A DNA stretch of 62,000 nucleotides from Prorocentrum cordatum. Taxonomy: Eukaryota > Sar > Dinophyceae > Prorocentrales > Prorocentraceae. The position numbers and the translations under genes were made by a program. The notes beneath the pieces were generated by a model. It was not told the origin of the DNA. It worked only from the letters and a program-made list of their open reading frames with translations, and made no database searches. This document shows, in pieces, positions 1 through 10,237 of the stretch. The DNA is taken from contig CAUYUJ010018704.1 in NCBI GenBank assembly GCA_963575745.1, positions 662,497 to 724,496 on the forward strand. The letters run 5' to 3'. Each line of letters starts with the position of its first letter. Position 1 is the first letter of the stretch.

Positions 1-129
1 CGCGCGCGTCCGCGGCCGGTGGCCGCGGCCTCCGCGGAGGCCGCGCGCGGGAGGCGCACGTGCCGGAGGCCCGCGCTGGAGGGCCGCGCGCGGGCCGCAC
101 GCGGCGCGCGCAGCTGGCTCTCGCCCGGG

Positions 130-223
130 CCAAGAGATGCACAACACACATGCGCGCGCGCACGCACGCGCGCGCGCGCACGCGCACACGTACACGCGCA
201 CACACATACACACGCGCGCACAC

Positions 224-260
<37 letters not shown>

Positions 261-443
261 CTTACACTTACGCGCGCACACACACACGCACACACACACA
301 CAGACACGCACGAATACTCTCACACACATGCACAAACACCACCCACAAACACACACACACAAACATACACACACAAACATACACACATATACGAACGCAC
401 ACACACAAACAAACAAATCAAACACACAACACAAGACAACTAA
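130..443. repeat. CA/CG dinucleotide microsatellite
   Basis: Starts as alternating GC/AC (gcgcgcacgc type) and becomes a long (CA)n run around 215-256, then degrades into CACAAA and ACACAA steps up to about 440. The open frames across it (His-Thr and Arg-Ala runs) are repeat artefacts. Confidence 0.95.
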
Positions 444-831
444 CAACACATCGTATGCGCATGCTGCACACGCCGTGTGCAGCAGGCGCACACGATTGGA
501 AATCCAGCCGCTAAAACATGTAGGGGCAGGTCTGTCGACGGTCTCTGAGCTGCCCATGTCAGATGCCCCTGGGCTTCTACAGGGTCCCAGGGGCGATCCG
601 GAGACCAGAAACTTCTGTGGTGCACCCGCTGGCAGGCTGATTTCTTCATGGATGCACCAGCAGCACACCCCCCAATGCCAGGGGAGATGCCTTGTAACTA
701 CCACGTACCTGTGTCGGGAAGGTCGGCGAACCAAGAGGGGCTTGGGAGACAACACCGAGACCCGCCGTCCTGAGTCGTCACACCATTGCAAGAAACAAAA
801 AGACACCAGCAAAATTCTCGATCCCATTTTT
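444..831. other. No recognisable gene
   Basis: Moderate-complexity sequence of about 390 bp between the CA microsatellite and the first inverted-repeat element. An open frame runs through it on the plus strand, but it is a continuation of the microsatellite frame and I see no domain. Confidence 0.5.
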
Positions 832-1016
832 ACCCGCCAGTAGGAAGAAGTAGGTGGGAGCATGAAGTGGGACAGCGGATAAAGTAGATTGGGTTCGGGT
901 CCGCCCAAAGAATTAAAAACAACAGCGATGACAAATCGACTATTGAAGTAGGAAGACGCTTGAAGTAGATCGGGATCTGGATATCCCAAGATACCTACTT
1001 CCAACGACTGGCGAGT
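832..1016. mobile_element. Inverted-repeat element, family J copy 1
   Basis: The left end reads about CGCCAGTAGGAAGAAGTAGG and the reverse complement of the right end reads CGCCAGTCGTTGGAAGTAGG. The interior carries GAAGTAGGAAGACGCTTGAA, shared with the copy at 3427-3612. No transposase is encoded, so this is a MITE-like non-autonomous element. Ends are approximate. Confidence 0.6.
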
Positions 1017-1552
1017 AGTTGTCTGGAGCTGGGTCGATCGGTGCGAGGCCTGATGGGCCCTGGGCACCGACACGGGGCAAAATCGCTGATTGAGTTTATT
1101 GCCCAGCCCAGACCTGCAATTCTGAGGGGCCTCTGACATCACGCCCTTGTCAGCACGTGGCTCCAAGACCTCCCGACCCATTGCCTGGGACAGGATTCTC
1201 GTCGCGGATCAATGTTTGACTGCCCTGGGCCCTGGCAACGGCCACCAGAGGCCGCGTTGCAAAAGACAAGCCGCCAAAGATCTGGGGAGGTCTCCTGGAA
1301 GAGTTCAGCCGGAGGCCTCCGCGGAGCCCTCCCGAGCCAAGACGCACACAGCCTCCAATGGGCATCACCCTGGACCCTCGAGCGTCGACCCTGGACCTCG
1401 AGCCTCGTCCTCGAGCAGAAGCAGCGCGAGGTGGGACGACAGGGGGTGACCTCAGGGGCGGGGGGCGCGGGGGAAGCGGGGGAGGCATCGACCTCACATC
1501 GGCAGGATGCTGCCGACAGATCGGCGACGGGCCTCCGACCGCGAGTCCGCAA
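1017..1552. other. GC-rich stretch without a supported gene
   Basis: Open frames exist on both strands at once (about 1139-1669), which is expected for GC-rich DNA. None shows a domain or a clear coding bias, and I assign no gene. Confidence 0.4.
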
Positions 1553-1570
1553 GTCCTGCCGATCGCGAAG

Positions 1571-1743
1571 TAAAACAGGGCTAGCATCGGGATAAATCGC
1601 TCCAGAGCGTTCCGGAGCGCTCTCAGAGCGTTCCGGAACGCTCTGGAGCGGCCGCGGCGCCCAATACATCCTCCAAACCCGCCGATTCTCAGAGATTTCG
1701 AGTTATCCCGATCCGATTTTGTCCCGATCTTCGCGTCGTTTTA
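1571..1743. mobile_element. Family H element copy 1 (173 bp), flanked by an 18-bp direct repeat
   Basis: Begins TAAAACAGGG and ends GTTTTA, with inner inverted ends ATCGGGATAA/TTATCCCGAT. It is nearly identical over 173 bp to 9398-9570. GTCCTGCCGATCGCGAAG occurs immediately before (1553-1570) and immediately after (1744-1761). The interior holds the inverted run GAGCGTTCCGGAGCGCTC. The high identity implies recent movement. Confidence 0.8.
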
Positions 1744-1861
1744 GTCCTGCCGATCGCGAAGCCTCCTCGCGATCCGATCGGTGGGCTGTCCGGCCCCCAT
1801 CGGCGATCAGCGAAGGGGCGCTTAGGGGGCTGGTGCGTCCCCCCCTGAGCCTATCCTCGGC

Positions 1862-2905
1862 CACACACATCGGCATGTGCACCGCAGCACCTGTGTACAC
1901 TGCGGTGCTTGTGCACACCACAAGAGCCGCGTGCACGAACAACGCATGGCAAACATTTGCGCCGCAGCGCTTCCGTGCACCTCCCGCCGGGGTCCACATC
2001 TGGAAAATCTCCGGTGGCCCGAACATATCAATCTCAATATGTAACTTACTTGTGATTCTTGATTTTTCTGGCCCAGGGTGCCGTTTTTTTGCCGACCATG
2101 TCTGTGTACACCACAGCGCCTGTCTGGTGTGCGCCACGACGCCTTTGCACACCACAACTGCTTGTGTACACCGCAGCGCCTGTTTACACAATATAATGCC
2201 TGTGTACACCAAATTGCCTGTATAAACCACAACACCCCTGTGCACCGCAGCGCCTGTGTACATCACACACACACACACACTGCCTGTGAACACCACGACG
2301 CCTATGTGCACCGCGCTGCTTCAGCACCATATTCGTACACCACAGCTCCGGTGCACCAACAGTGTTTGTGTACACCTCAGAGCTGCGTACACTTCCAGGG
2401 TCCCCAGCAGGACCGAACTCCAGAAAATCGTGGGGAATCCGAACGTATCAAATCCAATATGTAAGCTATTGGTGATTATTGATTTTTCTTGCGCAGGGAA
2501 CGGTCCTGTCTTTTGGGCCCACAACACCTGTGTACACCATAGCGAATGTTTGCACAGCAGCGGATGTGTACACCGCAGCGCCTGTGTACACCACAAGGAG
2601 TGGTACGCCGCGATGACAGTGCACCACAGTGCTTCTGTACACCACCATGCCTGGGATGCCTGCGTGCATGGTTACTGATGTTGCAGCAACAATTGTGCAT
2701 AACACACAGCTTGTCTTCACCATGTTGCTTGGGTGCATCACGATGCCCCCGTGCACCGCGCGACCTGCGTGCACCTATGCTTGCGTGCACCACGACGCCT
2801 GCGTACACAACAGATCTTGCTGCAACAGCAGCAAATGCGCGCACCGAAGCGCCTCGCTGCTTGTGCAAACCGCAATGCCTGTGCACGCGCTGTTCCCGTG
2901 AACGT
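1862..2905 (+). repeat. 18-bp minisatellite, unit about TGTGTACACCACAGCGCC
   Basis: Dozens of diverged 18-bp units (variants CACCGCAGCGCCTGTGTA and so on). Two longer blocks at about 1990-2110 and 2405-2530, both containing an AATATGTAA..TTGATTTTTC segment, show a higher-order duplication of about 415 bp. Because 18 is divisible by three, Cys-Val-His-His-Ser-Ala type frames stay open. I treat these as repeat translations, not as a protein. Confidence 0.85.
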
Positions 2906-2934
2906 CCACATGCCTATGGACGACTTCGGTCGTC

Positions 2935-3065
2935 GTCGGTCGTCGGTATCGTCGTCGTCGTCGTTCGTCGTCGTCTATCGTCATCTATCGTCGTCTGTCG
3001 TCGTCTGTCGTCGTCTGCCGTCTGCCGTCCGTCGTCTGTCGTCTATCGTCTGTCGTCGTCTCCCC
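2935..3065. repeat. TCG/TCTG simple repeat
   Basis: A run of GTCGTCGTC and GTCGTCTGTC steps directly after the 18-bp minisatellite. Confidence 0.85.
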
Positions 3066-3261
3066 GTGCCACTCCAAGCCCCAACCTTTCGCCAGCGTGC
3101 ATCCAAACACCAGCATGCCGTGGCGAACACCGGCGTGCCGTTGAACACAGCGCTCACCCCCCGACCTGCACAACCGGCCAGGCTAGATTATCCTGGGGGG
3201 GGGGGAGGGGGCGAGCCCGATAACCCGGGTTATCGCCAGACCCTAAAACAAGCAGTCTCCC

Positions 3262-3424
3262 AGAGTGACCCTAGGCAAGCGTGACCGTTGGTGCGCGGCT
3301 CAAAGGGGGAGCACAGGGGGGCCAGCCCCAGGCACGCCAGCCGCCGCCGTCGCCTCGCGTTTCACGACCGGGGAGCCCCATGGGGCCCGAACCAGGAAGG
3401 TCACCCCAGTCGAAAAGCCACTCT
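3262..3424. mobile_element. Family A inverted-repeat element (introner-like)
   Basis: The left end carries two nested GTGACC motifs: AGAGTGACCCTAGGCAAGCG followed by TGACCGTTGGTGCGCGG. The right end is their inverse (GGGCCCGAACCAGGAAGGTC, then GCCACTCT). The same left end occurs at 57198-57235, inside intron 1 of the oxygenase gene, and at 40193. No gene is visible around this copy, so splicing of it here is untested. Confidence 0.6.
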
Positions 3425-3426
3425 CA

Positions 3427-3612
3427 CCCACCGGTCGGAAGACGTAGGTAGAAACAGGAAGCAGGAAGGCGTTGAAGGCAGATTGGGCTTTCTCTCGCAC
3501 CCCCTGAAGTGGACGGAAGCGGTGAAGCTCTCGATCCTTGAAGTAGGAAGGCGCTTGAAGTAGACTGGAATCTGGGGGCCCAGAAAGACCTGCTTTCAAC
3601 GACCGACGGGTA
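3427..3612. mobile_element. Family J inverted-repeat element copy 2
   Basis: Left end ACCGGTCGGAAGACGTAGGT; inverse right end about CGTCGGTCGTTGAAAGCAGG. It shares GAAGTAGGAAGGCGCTTGAA and the following TAGACTGGAATCTGG with copy 1 at 832-1016. Confidence 0.6.
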
Positions 3613-4424
3613 CGCGTATCCGGTATCCTCCTCGAGCGTTGCACCTGGCAGCGGCAGGAGGGGCCTGGAGTCCCGCTGCGCGGACCACCCCGTTGCGGCG
3701 CGGGGAGCGGGCGCCGCGGGGCCAGGAGCTGCGGCTGCGTGCGCGTCGGGTCGCTCCACCTGGGGCGGCGCGCCCCGGGCGACGGACTCCTCCACGTAGT
3801 AGAACCTTGGCGGCGCGCACAGGGGGGGTAGGGGCAGGGGGGGGAGGCTTCTTCGAAGGAGGCTGCCTCTTAGCAGGCGCGGGCCTTGCATCTGCAAGCA
3901 AGGCCCGCCGCCTCTGAGAAGCAGGGGTGCTTCTAGGAAGCCTTCCCCCCTCCGCCCACACCCCTCTGCGCGCGGCCGGGAACCGGCTACTGCTGAAGTA
4001 CTGCTCGCTGACCTAGGCAGCAGCACTTTCACAGGAACTCCCGCGCTTCCCACGGGCGGTGTCTCCGCCAGCGCAAGGGGCCCTCCCAGCACCCTGGGTG
4101 CCTCCAGTGCCCCGCCCCCCCCTGGCACATCGTGCGCCGCTGAGGGGTGAGGGGGAAGGGTCTGGCGCCGTCGGAGACACCACCCGCGGACCCCTCCGAT
4201 AGGTCCAGCAGAGTATGCCCCACCCGACTTGGGGGGTGCCAAGTTTCGACTCCCGACCCGTTCTATCGCCCCGCATGCCGCGCCACATACATCATGATAT
4301 GTTAACCAGCGTGGACCCGAAACAGTTATTTCCTACATCTATGCGGTATAATCCAGGTGGTTCAATCAACGTGGTGCAATATAGGATCTGGGTGGTGCAG
4401 TCCATGATGTGCAATCTACATTGT

Positions 4425-4790
4425 GCGTAGCAATGCAAAGCTATGCAACGCAATGCAAATCAATGCAAAGCAAGGCAAAGTGATGCAATGCAAAGCAACG
4501 CCACGCACACTTCTAGAAAGCCATGCAAAGCAATGCAAAGCAATGCAACTCGATCGCAAAGCGATGCCAACCAACACGAACGAGTGCGAGGCAACGCAGC
4601 GCAACGCCACACGACGCACAGCAAGGCAAAGCAGCGCAATTCGATCGCGACGCAGCGCAACTCACTGCAGATCAAAGGCAATCCAGTGCAGTGCGATTGC
4701 GATGCCGTGCAGCGGAGTGCAGAGCAGCGCAAAGGCAACGCAGCGCGGCGCCGTGCAGAGCCAGGCAGAGCCGTGCAGCGTGCGGGAGCC
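4425..4790. repeat. 10-bp repeat, unit about GCAATGCAAA
   Basis: Irregular 5/10-bp array built from GCAATGCAAAGCAAGGCAAA variants. It drifts into GCAGCGCAA and GTGCAGAGC further right. All six frames stay partly open (Cys-Lys-Ala-Met or Ala-Leu-His runs). These are not genes. Confidence 0.85.
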
Positions 4791-4879
4791 TCGCACAACC
4801 AGAACTCGCGGCCGAGGACGGCGGCGACGGGCAGCGGCGGGCGGCCACTGGCCGGCGGGAACGACAACCAGGCACAGTT

Positions 4880-5045
4880 TTCGGTGGCAACTCATGGGAG
4901 CCTCCCATGCCATCTTGTCGGCTCTTGCCCATCCACGCTAGATCGACGCTAACCGACGGTAGCCGACGATCAATCGGCGCTATCTCATCCACTCCCAGAC
5001 GCTAATCGACGCTAGTCGACGCTAAAGACAAACTTCAGAGGGTAT
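4880..5045 (+). repeat. Dispersed repeat R4 copy 1 with AATCGACGCT decamers
   Basis: It opens with GGTGGCAACTCATGGGAGCC, runs through CATCTTGTCGGCTC, then several GACGCTAA(T/C)C decamers, and ends near AGAGGGTATTACAGG. The same order of parts recurs at 56145-56340. Confidence 0.75.
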
Positions 5046-6370
5046 TACAGGGCTCCCAGGATTTGTAGCCGAGAGAATTCTTTAGAAGAGGAATGGGAAC
5101 CAGTACGTGCAAACACCCTTTGGGGAACACGAGCGCGCAGTCACAACATGCGTACAGTACATACAAAAAGAACGTATGTAAACACTCGTACGTGTACCAT
5201 GTGTGAATCGCAAACGATCCGAGTAATGTGTGAGCTAGACGCATCGCGTGTGCTAACAAAACACATACATAAACAACAGCTAACCGTAACACGATACCCT
5301 ACATGCAGATAACACGTGCACCGAGCACATGCACAGTATGAACAAGTAGCGTACGCACGACACAACACGTACGGCCAGCATGCATGGGCTGAAACCAAAA
5401 TAATAGATCGCACAAGACATAACAACGTCTACCACGAACACGCATGCCTGCGGCAATCAGAATACGGATAAACCACACAACTGTAATACCACCTAGCACT
5501 ATGCCAGCAACTAAGAACATGCAAATCAATACGAATCGGCATCACTCACAAATCACATGAGAACCGTCATCAAACCATTCACACCCAGCATGCACGCATG
5601 CCATACCTTCAGAACGAACATAAACAGCACCCGCAGGAAATGCCACCCCCAATGGGTGGGTGGGGATATGTGGGTGGAAACGTGTTGGTTGCAGATTCGG
5701 CGACGAGTGAAAATCGGCAGACCCTTCGGCGTGAGTGAGACGCTGTCGTCGTCTCCGTCGTCGTCGTCGTCGTCGTCGTCGTCATCGTCAGCCCCAAGGG
5801 AATCTAGAAACGAACAGGGAGGAAAGCAACGTCGTAGTTAAATCGGCTCCCTCCTCTTTTCCCCTCCCTGACGGAGGGTGTGGGGTGGTAGGGGGGGTAC
5901 TCCAAATCCCGCATTAATCGTCCCCCCGGTCTGCCTTTTTAAGGCGCCTTTTGTAACTGGGGTGGTCCGGTTTGTTAGGGCGCTTTCCGGTCGGGAACAC
6001 TTAGGGCGCATGTGGAGGAAGGGGGGGGGTCGATCAATAGAGGATCTGGGGTCGAGGGGCTGTGCACCATGGGGGTGGGGGAGGGGTCCTGGGGCAGATC
6101 GCCGCCCCACTCCTCCCCCTGGGGGCCCGGCGGCGGCCCTCCCTCACTGGTCCACCCTGTGGACAATGAAGGACCCAGGGGGGAGGGCCGTCCGGGGGGG
6201 GGGGGTCCTCCTGGAGGGGAGTCCAAAGGGGGGTCTCGTCTGCGGCGGGGGAGGGTGGTCCCGGGTTAGTAAATACGGCCCCCCGGGGTCCAGGCGGATC
6301 CCGTGGGGGGGGGAACCAACGGGGGTCCCTGGGGAGGTTCCGCCTTCAAGGTCGGCGGCTCAGGCCGTAA
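5046..6370. other. Intergenic; no supported gene
   Basis: 5050-5640 is lower-GC DNA rich in CGTAC/GTACAT steps, with only short frames. 5735-5795 is a (CGT)n run. 5850-6370 is G-rich, with runs of up to ten G. Nothing here resembles a protein domain or an RNA gene that I can recognise. Confidence 0.5.
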
Positions 6371-6399
6371 GGCCTTCGCGATATGTGAGTTGGCAGCGT

Positions 6400-6985
6400 T
6401 AAGCGGGTGAGTGAGGGTACTCGGGTGGCAGTTCAGATGGATGAGCAGGGTATTTTGATTGCATTTTCAACTAAGTCGGATTGGATAGCTGGTTTCACAT
6501 TTATGCGCGTGGGTGGAGCTAGTTCGGGCTGCAGTCTCTCGGCGGGCGAGTGACACATTTGGGGTTGCAGTATGGGGCGGGTGTGTAAGTAGATGTGGGT
6601 TGCAGTTTCTTTTTCCTGGCGGGGGGATGAACGTGTCACGATTACAACTTTAGGTCGATGGGTAAAGATGTGTGGGCTGTTTTTGTTGATGACGTTCGGT
6701 CAGGAGATGTGCAATGCAATGTCAGGCTGGGTGCGATAATATGCAGTAGTGTGGCCGTGAGCATGGAGATAGGGAGGTATTTAGGCCAGTATGTTAGGGT
6801 GTGGGGTGCATTGACCGGGTGAGTGAGGATACGTGGGTTGTAGCTGTAGGCGGATGTGCGAGGATAGTCTGTCCGTATCTTTGTTGGTGGATCGGTGCAC
6901 AGATGTGGGCTGCAAATTCAAGCGGGCGGGCGGGTCAGGATACATGGGCTGCAGTTTTAGGCGGGCTGGTGGGCTTATTATGTGC
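6400..6985. repeat. Degenerate 60-70 bp repeats (GTGAGTGAGGATACGTGGGT)
   Basis: About six diverged units of the kind GCGGGTGAGTGAGGGTACTC..GGGTTGCAGTTT occur at roughly 6400, 6530, 6560, 6810, 6890 and 6930. A (GA)n run follows at 6990-7010. The minus-strand peptide shows the matching LQPTYPHSP periodicity. Confidence 0.6.
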
Positions 6986-7093
6986 TTTGAAAGGAGAGAG
7001 AGAGAGAGAGGGATGAAAGGAAATTGGGGGATGAAAGGGGGGTGAAAGGAGATTGCCGGCAGAGGTGGGCGGGCGGCCGATGAGATCTGGGCT

Positions 7094-8164
7094 TCAGCTG
7101 GGCCGCGAAGACGCAGCCACTGTGGCCTGCCGGCGCGGCGCTCCGCCCGCACGGCAGCCCGCCCCTCGGCCACCCGCCAGGCCCACGCCCACGGGTGGGC
7201 CGTCCGAGCGGTTGTTTTTCTGGCTGCCGACCTGGCCGCTCTCGTTGCGGAGCCGAAAGTTGCCGTCCTGTTTGGACGCCCGAAGTGGGTTCGGAAAAGC
7301 TGGGTACAGTGCCCAGCAGCAAGTGTCGCCCCCAAACGAGCAGCGGCCGCCGTTGGGCGGGCGGCCTTCTGCCTCAAATGGGCACCGGCGGCGGCGGCGC
7401 AGGCAGCGAGCCCTGTTCAACATGCACAGGGACTGCTGTTAGGCATTGTGTACCGAGAAGGAGGAGGAGGAGGAGGGGAAGGACCAGGAGCAGGAGGAGG
7501 AGGAGGAGGAGGAGGAGGAGGAAGAGGAGGGGAAGGACGAGGAGGAGAAGCAGGAGGAGGAGGAGGAGGAGAAGGAGGAGGAGGAGGAGGAGGACGAGGA
7601 GGAAGGGGGGGGGAGGACTTCGTGCCGATCCTCGTCCACGGCCTCCACGATCGCCAGCTCCCCGGCGAGCAGCTGCCACTGCAGGTCGGCCTGGTGCACA
7701 TCGTCCGGGCGCCTCACCCGGTCGCCGGGGGCGGGCGGCCCGGACCTGCAGGGGCACGCGAGGAACGCCCCGCCCATGATGGCGTCGGCCGCGCGCTGCC
7801 TCTCCTCCTCTCGGCGGCGAGCGAGGCGGGGAGAGTACGAGGAGGAGGAGGCCTTCTCGGAAGGCGGCGGGACTTCTCGGAAAAGCCCTCGCGCCTTCCC
7901 TTCTCGAGAAGTTGCCCGTGTCTTCGGGGGAGGCTCGGGAGACTTCTCCGAAGGCCGCGGGACCCCCGAGCCGTCTGAGAAAACCGTCTGCATTCTCATT
8001 CCCGGGCTCGCTGCCGATCCTTGGCCTGGCTCTCCCAGCTGGCCTTCATGCTCTGCAGCTCGTCCTTGAAGCTCTCGACCGAGCAGACCTTGGAGGCCAA
8101 TGCATGCCAGTGGAGGGGCAACGGCGGCGCTCCCGCTGGGCCCACAATCCGGTAAAGATCGACC
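7094..8164 (-). CDS. Unknown multi-exon protein with an introner (join 7094-7435, 7619-7807, 8020-8164+)
   Basis: Minus-strand gene of unknown function and with no recognised domain. Exon a (8164 to 8020) encodes LASKVCSVESFKDELQSM and onward to SQAK. Exon b (7807 to 7619) continues EERQRAADAIMGG and then ADLQWQLLAGELAIVEAVDE. Exon c (7435 to 7094) encodes FEAEGRPPNGG..FGGDTCCWALYP and ends at a TGA. Intron 1 (8019 to 7808) is a family C element with a GA donor and AG acceptor. Intron 2 (7618 to 7436) is GT-AG and mostly (TCC)n. All joints keep phase 0, and codons are rich in G/C at position three. Removing the element plus one copy of its target duplication restores AKEERQR in frame. The 5' end is not fixed: a family D element sits directly upstream at 8166, and more exon may lie beyond 8385. 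The model is inference from reading frame and splice signals. Confidence 0.5.
7459..7606. repeat. (GGA)n tract inside an intron
   Basis: About 150 bp of GGAGGAGGA with GAA/GCA interruptions. On the minus strand it is (TCC)n placed between a GT donor at 7618 and an AG acceptor at 7436, so it serves as an extended polypyrimidine intron. Poly-Ser, poly-Pro and poly-Glu frames across it are artefacts. Confidence 0.85.
7811..8017 (-). mobile_element. Family C inverted-repeat element acting as an intron
   Basis: Ends TCGGCGGCGAGCGAGG and its inverse, with internal CTTCTCGGAAGGCGGCGGG palindromic arms, as in the copies at 12219, 36140 and 40733. On the minus strand it is flanked by AAGGA and GAGGA (4/5 match), read as a target duplication. 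Splicing GA (8019-8018) to AG (7809-7808) removes it and rejoins the frame. Confidence 0.7.
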
Positions 8165-8165
8165 C

Positions 8166-8383
8166 CAGGATTAGGCCGGGCGTGTCGCCCCACAGGCGGA
8201 TTTTGGACAAATGGAAAAAAACATCCAAACCATAAAACTCAAGGCGGAAAACGGACCAAAGGAAACATAATCATCGAACATTACACATGTGCTCAAAAGT
8301 AGTCAAACATCGTCCCCCTGACTACTTTCTTTGCTAATTTTGAAAACCCCTGCTGTAGAGGGACCCGCCCGACGGAGCTCGTG
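8166..8383. mobile_element. Family D inverted-repeat element copy 1
   Basis: Left CAGGATTAGGCCGGGCGTGT then CACAGGCGGATTTTGG; right CTGTAGAGGGACCCGCCCGA. The interior ends with TCGTCCCCCTGACTACTTTC, typical of the family (CCCCAGACTATTTTT elsewhere). It is flanked by GACCC on both sides (8161-8165, 8384-8388), a 5-bp target duplication. It adjoins the 5' side of the 7.1-8.2 kb gene. Confidence 0.75.
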
Positions 8384-8527
8384 GACCCCGTGCAGGGGCC
8401 CGCCCTGGCCCGGTTTCCCCGGGCGGATCCCGCCGTGGCGACGATAAGAGCCTCCCGGGAGGCCCAGACTTTGAGGGGGCGAAGAGCGCCATGGAAGGCC
8501 ACCGTTGTCTCGCCCAGCCCTCCTCTT

Positions 8528-8850
8528 GAGCAGGGATCGACCGTCCCGGCATGCCTGTAGGCCTGCCGCGCAATGTTCTTCGAACCCAAAAATGTTCTAA
8601 GATATAACGTTAATGTTGCTCCGATCGTGCTTAAAGACCACATCCCAGAAATACTTTCGAGCACCCAGAAAAGTATCGAAAGAGTGTCGAAGCAGTGTCG
8701 AAACAGTCTCTCCCAGGGCCCGACACGTGAAAACCATAGAGTTTCGGTACTTGTTTGGTGCCCGATGCCCAACATTCTTTCTGGTGATCACGGCTCAAGT
8801 AACTTGGAACATCATAATTCTAAGAACAAGCAACAAGGTTCTCAGGACGT
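8528..8850. repeat. Dispersed repeat R3 copy 1 with TGTTCTNNGAACA palindromes
   Basis: Opens with TTGAGCAGGGATCGACCGTC and CCGGCATGCCTGTAG, then AATGTTCTTCGAAC and TGTTCTAAGA units. The same opening and palindromes occur at 14515-14725. About 320 bp, not coding. Confidence 0.6.
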
Positions 8851-8997
8851 AGGCTCGATGTGTGAAAACGAGACAGCCTCAGCCAGAAGTGTCCTGAGAA
8901 CCTCCGGGTGCATCTACCACCACAGGAAGAGAGGTCCTCAGACCAGTCCCTGTGGTGGGCCCCCGACGGGCGAGCCAGGACGCCTCGCCACCGTTTG

Positions 8998-9168
8998 TGA
9001 AGGGGCCCCAGGACACACAAATAAATACACACGAATAAAACAAATCCCCCTATTTTCCAATCTTTGTCTGGTTCTTGTCTCCCCCCCCACTTCCCATCTT
9101 TCTGCATATCTTCCTGGGAGTCGACGATCAATTGTGTCTGTGTGCTTCTTTCCCTCCTGCGTTGGATC
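8998..9168 (+). repeat. Dispersed repeat R1 copy
   Basis: Contains AGGGGCCCCAGGACACACAA, ATAAATACACACGAAT, CCCCCCCACTTCCCATC, CTGGGAGTCGACGA and TTGTGTCTGTGTGCTTCTTT in that order. Further copies are at 11735, 22945, 29420, 32635 and 36797, always on the plus strand. Ends show only weak inverted similarity, so the element class is uncertain. Confidence 0.75.
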
Positions 9169-9397
9169 CCCCGCTGACCTCGACGCCCCCCCAGCTCACC
9201 CGCCGCGCCGCGGCGCGACCCGGGGGCCTGCGGCCCCGAGGCCGCAGCGCCGGCGGCGCCGCGGGCGGCGGCGGCGGCGCCGCGGGCGCCCGGGGCTGCG
9301 CCGGGGAGGGCGCCGCGCGCGCGCCCGCGCCGCCCTGCGCCGCGGCCTGGGGGCGCCACGTGCCGGCACCGCTGCTGCCAGGTGCCTCCCTCCTGCC

Positions 9398-9570
9398 TAA
9401 AACAGGGCTAGGATCGGGATAAATCGCTCCAGAGCGTTCCGGAGCGCTCTCAGAGCGTTCTGGAACGCTCTGGAGCGGCCGCGGCGCCGAATACATCCTC
9501 CAAACCCGCCGATTCTCAGAGATTTCGAGTTATCCCGATCCGATGTTGTCCCGATCTTCGCGTCGTTTGA
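9398..9570. mobile_element. Family H element copy 2 (173 bp)
   Basis: The same length as copy 1 and nearly identical base for base. Flanked by CTGCC at 9393-9397 and 9571-9575, a clean 5-bp target duplication. Begins TAAAACAGGG; the right end is GTTTGA rather than GTTTTA. Confidence 0.85.
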
Positions 9571-9575
9571 CTGCC

Positions 9576-10235
9576 CACACCCCCTCGCGTGGTGAAAACA
9601 GATCGCGACGGGAGGTTTGTCGTCACTCTCTGCCTCCCTGTCGGACCGGCAGCACAGCGACTCGGGATGGAAAGCGGGTCCCGGGGAAGAAGGGGTCCAG
9701 ACCTCTGGCGGGCGGGACACTGCGACAAAAATCACGGCGTCGGGGGTCTGGGTAGATGGGGCGCGCCGTTGCCAGAGTCTCGAGCGAATCCACGAGCAGC
9801 GGCATCGGTAGATCTCTCCAGGACCTGCAGGTGCCGATAACCGCTCGTCCCCGTATCCCTCTCCAGAGCGGTGCGCGCTCTCGCTGGCATCTCGAGGCGA
9901 GTCCAGCCGTGGCGACGAGCAGGCTCGCGGATACACCCCCAAGAAAGGGCTCCCCGACGACCAGAAGCCAGAAGCCTCGAACCTCTCCAGGGCGAGCAGC
10001 GCTGTCGGCATCTCCCCCCCGTCTCCCGGGGGGTGCGCTCTGAGCAGGAGCTCGCGGCGCATCCGGCGGTGGCGGCGAGGGCCTCCCGGGGGGGGGCGTC
10101 AAAAAAAACGAGCACGACGCGAGGGGAGGGCAGCGGTAACTACGGGCACCTCCGCGCATCTCACCCCCCCCCCTCCGAGCCAGGGGGTGCGAGGCGGCCA
10201 GCTGCGAGGGGAGGGTGGCGGTCCGGGTGCCTTCT
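9576..10235. other. GC-rich stretch, no supported gene
   Basis: Long frames are open on both strands (minus 9397-10062, plus 9756-10263), but the minus frame starts in one repeat and ends in the family H element. I see no domain and no reason to prefer one frame. Confidence 0.4.
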
Positions 10236-10237
10236 TT

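Noticed and set aside
1703-2311. Cys/His-rich frames suggesting a zinc-binding protein
   Set aside because: Cys-Val-His-His spacing comes from the TGTGTACACC minisatellite and is present in several frames.
8161-8388. Family D element at 8166 as a further intron of the 7.1-8.2 kb gene
   Set aside because: Removing it with one GACCC does join open frames, but there is no AG acceptor near the gene-side edge, so splicing is not supported.
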